Assembly: GCA_029204225.1 (NCBI GenBank)
Contig: CM055105.1
Span: forward strand, 11,688,404-11,752,403
Length of the DNA: 64,000 nucleotides
Direction of reading: 5' to 3'
Source of the DNA: Diphasiastrum complanatum
Taxonomy: Eukaryota; Streptophyta; Lycopodiopsida; Lycopodiales; Lycopodiaceae
Positions 58,944 to 64,000 of this stretch are shown here, piece by piece; within the stretch, counting starts at the first letter, position 1; each line of letters starts with the position of its first letter. A program made the translations under genes and the position numbers. A model generated the notes under the pieces. The model had not been told where the DNA came from. It saw nothing but the letters and a program-made list of their open reading frames with translations, and searched no databases.

Positions 58944-59125
58944 CCCTTCCTACACATACCTAGGGATCCTTTTCTCAGGTCCTACTTTTGGCATGAGCCA
59001 GGCTGCTACCACTCGACTGGGGAAGGGACATGCCTCCCTTGTTCAGCTAGAGAGATTTTGCTTCCAGAAGTCCATCCAGGATGCTCGCAGTAAGTGTCGC
59101 CTCTTTGATACCATTGTCTCCATTA
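58944..59125 (+). pseudogene. LINE copy E, continuation after the gypsy insertion
   Basis: PSYTYLGILFSGPTFGMSQA and RLGKGHASLVQLERFC are the RT thumb region that follows the KTKVMVF block in this LINE family. The frame is in register with 54911 across one GTGGT copy. It ends near 59125, where copia gag text takes over. Confidence 0.85.
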
Positions 59126-62100
59126 CTCTCAACTCATTAGCTTCATCTTATCTTCCATTTGTTTCATCTTTGAGTATCTCTCTTAGGGGACAGCAACTCT
59201 CCTTTGATGAACTTGTTGGGCTGCTTCTTCAAGAGGAGCAAACGAGGCAAACCTTTGCGGGTGACACTCAACAAGATCAAGCTTTCTTCACGAAAGGCAA
59301 GGGCAAAGGCAAGTCAAAAGGAAAGGGGAATCCTCCTTTTAAGGATGAGCCAAAGCCCGTTGGAGGTCAAAATGTCAGCACTCAAAAGAAGAAAGGGAAG
59401 TGCCATTATTGCAAAAGGTATGGGCACTTACTTCATCAAGGATTGTAAGAAGAAGCTTTCGAAAGAGGAGAGTAAAGGAATTGATACAGTGCTTCACTTG
59501 CTACTTTGGAGCAAGAGCTTGAAGCTAGTGGTGATCTCTTCAACCAAGACTATGCTTTTGTGTCTAATATTGTTTCTACTAGTACTACTACATCTATGAG
59601 GAATTCAGATTCTGTTTTGCAAGTTGCTGATTTTCAGCCCATTGAATGGGTGATTGATAGTGGTGCTACTCGTCATATGACTTCTCGCAAAGAAGCATTC
59701 ACTAAATTAGTGAAAGTGCAAAATGGAAGTAAGGTACAATGTGCGGATGATGCATCTTATTCTATTCATGGAATTGGAATTGTAGCCATCATTTTGCCTA
59801 ATGGTGAAGAAAAGTACATTAAGAATGTGCTTTATGTTCCGGGAATCAAGAAGAATCTTCTTTCGGTTTCAACTATGTTGAAGCAAGGACTAGTTGTTGA
59901 GTTCAAAGAAGATAAGTGTCTTGTCAAGGATCCTAAAAGATCACTCTTGATTATTGTTTCGGGAACAATGCATGCTGGCTTATTCATTATGGATACCTAT
60001 GAGCGACGAATTCCCTCTACATGTCTTGTTGCTTCTACATCACAATCATTGGAGTTGGCTGGATTGTGGCACGCAAGGTTTGGGCATCTCAACTTTGCAA
60101 GTTTGAAGAAGCTGAAGACGTTTAATATGGTAGAAGACATTCCTACTATTGAGCAGCCGGAAGGGCATGTATACGAGGGGTGCATACTTGGAAAGTTTCT
60201 AAGGAAACCTTTTCCAATTGATGGAACTATAAGGGTTCTTCATAAATTTGACTTGGTTCATAGTGATGTTTGTGGTCCAATGAGGACCGAATCCATTGGA
60301 AAGTGCATCTATTTTGTGACTTTTATTGATGACTTTTCCCGTTTTACATGAATCTATCCTATGAAGGCTAAATCGGAAGTTTTTCAACGTTTCAAAGATT
60401 TTCTAGCAATGGTGGAAAATCAGTTTGGGCATTCTTTGAAGACCCTACGCACCGATCGAGGAGGGGAATACATTAAGAATACGTTCGGTGCATTTCTTCG
60501 AGAAAAGGGAATTCTACATCAAATGACAACTCCCTATACGCCTCAACAAAACGGTGTTGCCGAGCGAAAGAATCGCTCACTTATGGAGATGGCCCGTTGC
60601 ATGCTCAAAGCAAAGGGGCTGCCTCACAAGTTTTGGGCTGAAGTGGTTATAACGACAACATACATAAGCAATCGTTGTCCTACTAAAGCATTGAAAGTAT
60701 TAACTCCTTATGAAGTTTGGTATGGAAAGAAGCCTACAATCTCTCACTTTTGCATTTTTGGTTCCAAATAAACTTCGTACAAAGCTTGAGGATAAAGGAG
60801 TTAAATGCATTTTTGTTGGCTATAGTAGTGAAAGCAAAGGCTATAGGCTGTTCAATTTGAGCATTTGTTAGTCGTGATGTGCATTTTGATGAAAAGAATT
60901 CATTGGATGTGGCCCCAACTCATATCTTGAAGGGGGACAGCCCACATAGTGTGAATGTTGAAGTTTTTCCAAATTTGGTACCATCTTCTATTGCTGGAGA
61001 TAAGGGGCAGCAATCAACCAGTTTCGACCTGCCCAACACCTCATCAAATTTAGAGCCTAATGTTCATCAAGAACCGCCCATTGTTGCTCATAATCAGCCT
61101 GCAGGAACTGTTGGACAGCAAGGACCAGTTTTGGAAGATCTTGGACAGCCAGGTGCGGTGTCGGAGGATCTTGGACAGCAAATTGTAAGAAGAGACATGG
61201 CTGTTGGACAGCCCAAAACAGTCCCACGGTGGCTGTTGTCGACTTTGCGGGACAACAAAGTAAGTTCATTTTATGATGAAAAGACACGTGCCTCTACAAA
61301 ATCAGTGGACTATGCTGATTTTTCAGTTTTTGCTCTTACATCTCATGGAGATGTGCAGAAGAACCTGTTTTCTATGAGCAGGCCAAGGGAGTAAAATGTT
61401 GGGAGGATGCGATGCAAGATGAGTATGACTCACTTATGAAGAACCAGATTTGGGTTCTTGTTGATCTTCCTCATAGGAAGAAGGCAATTGGTTCTAAATG
61501 GGTATACAAAATCAAGTATAAGGCAGATGGTACCATTGAAAGGTACAAGGCAAGGCTCGTTTCCAAAGGCTATGCTCAGCAAAAGGGGATTGATTATGAG
61601 GAGACTTTTTCTCCTACTGCTCGGATGAATACCGTGAGGGTAGTAACCTCTTTGGCTGCCCACTTTGGTTGGCGTTTGCGGCAACTTGACATAAAGACAA
61701 CATTTCTCAATGGTGATCTCAATGAGGAAGTGTACCTTCAACAACCTGCTGGTTTTTTGGTTGAAGGCCAAGAAGATAAAGTTTGTCTTCTCAAGAAGGC
61801 ACTTTATGGACTGAAACAAGCCCCGAGGATGTGGTATCAAAAGATACATGCCTACTTTTGTGATCGAGGGTTTACTAAAAAGTCCTAGCGAATCTACTCT
61901 TTATGTCAAGCATACTTCAGATTATATCATCATTATTTTGCTTTATGTTGATGATATTATTATTACGGAAAGTAATGAGCAGCAGATTGATGCCGTAATA
62001 CTTGATCTTGGTATGGTTTTTGAAACCTCAGATTTAGGCCTATTGCACTTTTATCTTGGTCTTGAATTTGTACAAGAAAGGGCTGGAATTTTCATCTCTC

Positions 62101-62768
62101 AAAAACGCTACATTGGGCAGATTTTGAAGCGGTTCAAGATGGAAGATTGCAAGCCGGTTGCTACACCCATGGAGACAGGTCTGAAATTAAGTAGTCAAGG
62201 TGATGGTGAATCATTTGACTCTACTTTATATTGTCAAGCTATTGGCTGTCTCATTTACCTATGTAATTCAAGACCGGACATTTCTTATAGTGTCTCACTC
62301 ATGAGTCAATTCATGCATGCCCTGATGACATCACATTGGAAAGCGTTGAAGAGGATCTTTCGATATCTTCAAGGAACAAGAAGTCATGCACTGGTTTTTC
62401 CTGCTTGTGATGATGCAAGTTTGGTTGGTTTAGTGACTCGGATTGGGGTGGAGATCAAGACACTAGACGCTCTACAAGTGGACATTGCTTTTTCTATGGA
62501 AATTCTGCAATTTTGTGGTCAAGTAAAAAGCAGCCCAATGTTGCTACTTCTTCTAGTGAGGCAGAATATAGAGCAATATTTTCAGCCACAACAGAGTGTT
62601 TATGGCTACTTGAATGTTGTCCTACGGAGGATAATATTGCGGACCTCTTCACTAAGGCGTTGCCTAGAGTCAGATTTGAAGCTTTATGCAAAGCTTTAAA
62701 TTTGATACCACGTGTTGGTTTTGTTACATAGTGAAGATTTCAGTTTTTGCATTGTCATTTAAGGAGGG
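59126..62768 (+). pseudogene. Ty1/copia copy 2: gag end, protease, integrase, RT, RNase H
   Basis: Gag: LRGQQLSFDELVGLLLQEEQ, a Lys/Gly tract, and knuckle CHYCKRYGH, then a frame slip to FIKDC. Protease: WVIDSGATRHMTSRKEAF (about 59650-59703). Integrase: GLWHARFGHLNF, HSDVCGPM, a stop at 60349-60351, LRTDRGGEY, QQNGVAERKNR, so D, D and E are present. Further breaks occur near 60769, 60870 and 61392. RT: GSKWVYKIKYKADGTIERYK, LDIKTTFLNGDL, KALYGLKQAPRMWYQ, then a frameshift near 61880 and YVDDIIIT (61944-61955). RNase H begins but frameshifts after about 62410, and a deletion joins ECLWLLECC to PTEDNIADLFTKALPR. The 5' LTR and most of gag are missing. Confidence 0.9.
62755..62768 (+). other. 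polypurine tract of copia copy 2
   Basis: AAGGAGGG immediately before TGTTAGAAATGAATG, the LTR start. Confidence 0.7.
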
Positions 62769-62973
62769 TGTTAGAAATGAATGACTATGCTAAAGTTAAT
62801 CCATAGGTTACTTTGACCCAAAAGGTCAAGATTTGTGTAACCATGGGTATTTAGTTATTTAGGCCATCTTAAGTTTGTCTTAAGTTCAGTTGGACCCAAT
62901 TTTGGTCATGTACTGACTCATGGGTCCTTAGGGGTCTAGTTTTGTTTAGGGGCCCTATCTTGACTTTTGGGGG
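62769..62973 (+). repeat. 3' LTR of copia copy 2, truncated
   Basis: Starts TGTTAGAAATGAATGACTAT and runs about 200 bases. The 3' boundary at about 62973 is where the sequence changes character. No CA terminus could be confirmed, so the end is approximate. Confidence 0.55.
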
Positions 62974-63390
62974 TGCCCTATATTTGGTATGAGATAGGTA
63001 GCTACCAACTTAACTTGACTAGTTGGAGAGGTTCTGTTTTCAAAACATTGTTCGAGATGCCTCGAGTAAGTGTTTGCAACTACCATAGTAACTACCATAG
63101 CCTTATACACAACAAAGACGTGTATGCGTCTCATCTCATTTGATTGGGCCAATATTTTACACCTGTAGATTATTATGCCATCACGCATGATACAGCTAAG
63201 TCCTCCATCCCACCTCAGATCATTCTGGAAAGTTTGCAACTCCACCTTTATAGCTAAGACCTTGACGGCATCTTTAAATTTATCACATATATTCAGCAAG
63301 TTCCACCTTTGAGCAGAGATACACATAGGCAACACTTACCTCATCTCAACACCTTCACAATCAGGGTTATCGATTATCATGGTTTTCCCA
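62974..63390 (-). pseudogene. possible Ty3/gypsy integrase N-terminal fragment
   Basis: On the - strand VELQTFQNDLRWDGGLSCI, MRDGIIIYRCKILAQSNEMR and the following text resemble the gypsy segment that precedes and enters the integrase zinc finger (..Q..D......RDG.IIYRGKI....NEMRR.I). The finger itself is not clear. Confidence 0.3.
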
Positions 63391-64000
63391 AGCCTCCCAA
63401 TACTTGATGCACTTGACATTTCTAGCACAAACCTTCCATTGGGCACCCATAATTACATCAAACATTCCTTATAAAGATCATATCTTGATCAAATGGTCAA
63501 ATCCAAGTATTATCGGACTCACTTTTGGAGCTGGATACGACAGGGTTCCTAGTTCTACCACTCTATTTGGGTTCAGGATTATCTCACGGTCTTAGATTCA
63601 TATTGGGACAACTCCGACTCTCATCACATCAACTTGTTGAGACTGGACGCTTCCAAGGTACTTCATGGGAGGAGAGGATTTGCTAGTTATATTCCTTAGC
63701 TGAGGTTCACTTTATATTCAGATGCCCAGTCTAAGATCAGAGGGAGATATCATTGCCTAATCTGAGATGCAACTGTTACACTACAGTCCCTTGTGACATA
63801 TAAGGACCCACACTATGTTGGACTCATGATATTGAAAATGTTCCTACTATGACAAGATCTATGTTAGACAATCCAATTAGTCACTCCAACACACAGCTCC
63901 AAATTACATCCTTCTCTTCTCTCATAGAAGACCACAAGTAGATCCACAAAGTCAGACGATGGTGACAATTATGATAACATTCTTGGAGATAGAGCCTAGA
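63391..64000 (+). mobile_element. LINE copy F: ORF2 C-terminal region, decayed
   Basis: LGQLRLSSHQLVETGR (about 63605-63650) corresponds to LRISSHQLAIEAGR of copy D (53420-53467), and KIRGRYHC then DPHYVGLMILKM (63736-63838) to the IRGRYYCLFR...D.RC.GL...EM block of copies C and D. Several stops occur. The copy runs to the window end, so its 3' terminus cannot be seen. Confidence 0.7.

Noticed and set aside
1-64000. CRISPR array, bacterial operon, rRNA or tRNA genes
   Set aside because: No regularly spaced repeats, no recognisable tRNA cloverleaf and no rRNA words were noticed. The content is plant nuclear DNA.

Overview
The window is nuclear DNA from a land plant with a large, transposon-rich genome. 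Three host genes have long, transposon-filled introns (one intron is about 11.2 kb), and most of the remaining sequence is decayed plant-type retrotransposon and DNA-transposon sequence. A gymnosperm, fern or other large-genome vascular plant fits better than a compact angiosperm; this is inference.

Host genes. (1) The 3' part of a chloroplast-type P1B ATPase, HMA1, on the + strand: one exon at 2984-3200, then an 11.2 kb intron, then the last three exons at 14373-15195. All splice phases agree. (2) An unrecognised coiled-coil protein on the - strand (24095-27182), with a large intact last exon and smaller upstream exons, one of which may carry a one-base frameshift. (3) The 3' part of a gene on the - strand (44380-48032) whose exons match the cytoplasmic domain of inward-rectifier (Kir/KirBac-type) potassium channels. 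The pore exons were not found.

Mobile DNA by region. 1-2641: 3' part of a Ty1/copia element with its reverse transcriptase deleted. 6179-8992: a multi-exon hAT transposase remnant (-). 9434-11800: LINE copy A (-). 18990-22560: fragments of gypsy (-), copia (both strands) and a second LINE type (-). 29208-30960: a copia integrase scrap and a possible En/Spm-type transposase. 35986-40577: a copia gag (+) and a Ty3/gypsy pol (-). 48655-59125: a head-to-tail (+) cluster of LINE copies B to E separated by TC/TTC/TTTC microsatellites, with a Ty3/gypsy chromovirus nested in the last copy (5-bp target duplication GTGGT). 59126-62973: a second, fairly complete but broken copia. 63391-64000: another LINE fragment (F).

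Most unusual signal. At 33310-35336 (-) lies a degenerate multi-exon gene with the residue layout of a RAG1/Transib-type DDE transposase. A first Asp is followed by a second Asp with a CxxC 20 residues later, then an HxxxxH motif and a Glu exactly 20 residues after the second His. The vertebrate RAG1 core has H937, H942 and E962 with the same spacing. A set of + strand open frames (32317-33339) runs tail-to-tail into it, like the two-gene layout of ProtoRAG transposons, but I see no RAG2 domains there. This superfamily is not among the usual plant cut-and-paste families.

A second theme is the LINE family. Its copies end in a conserved hairpin plus TTAATAAAG followed by pyrimidine microsatellite, and other copies begin directly in such microsatellites, which suggests a microsatellite insertion preference.
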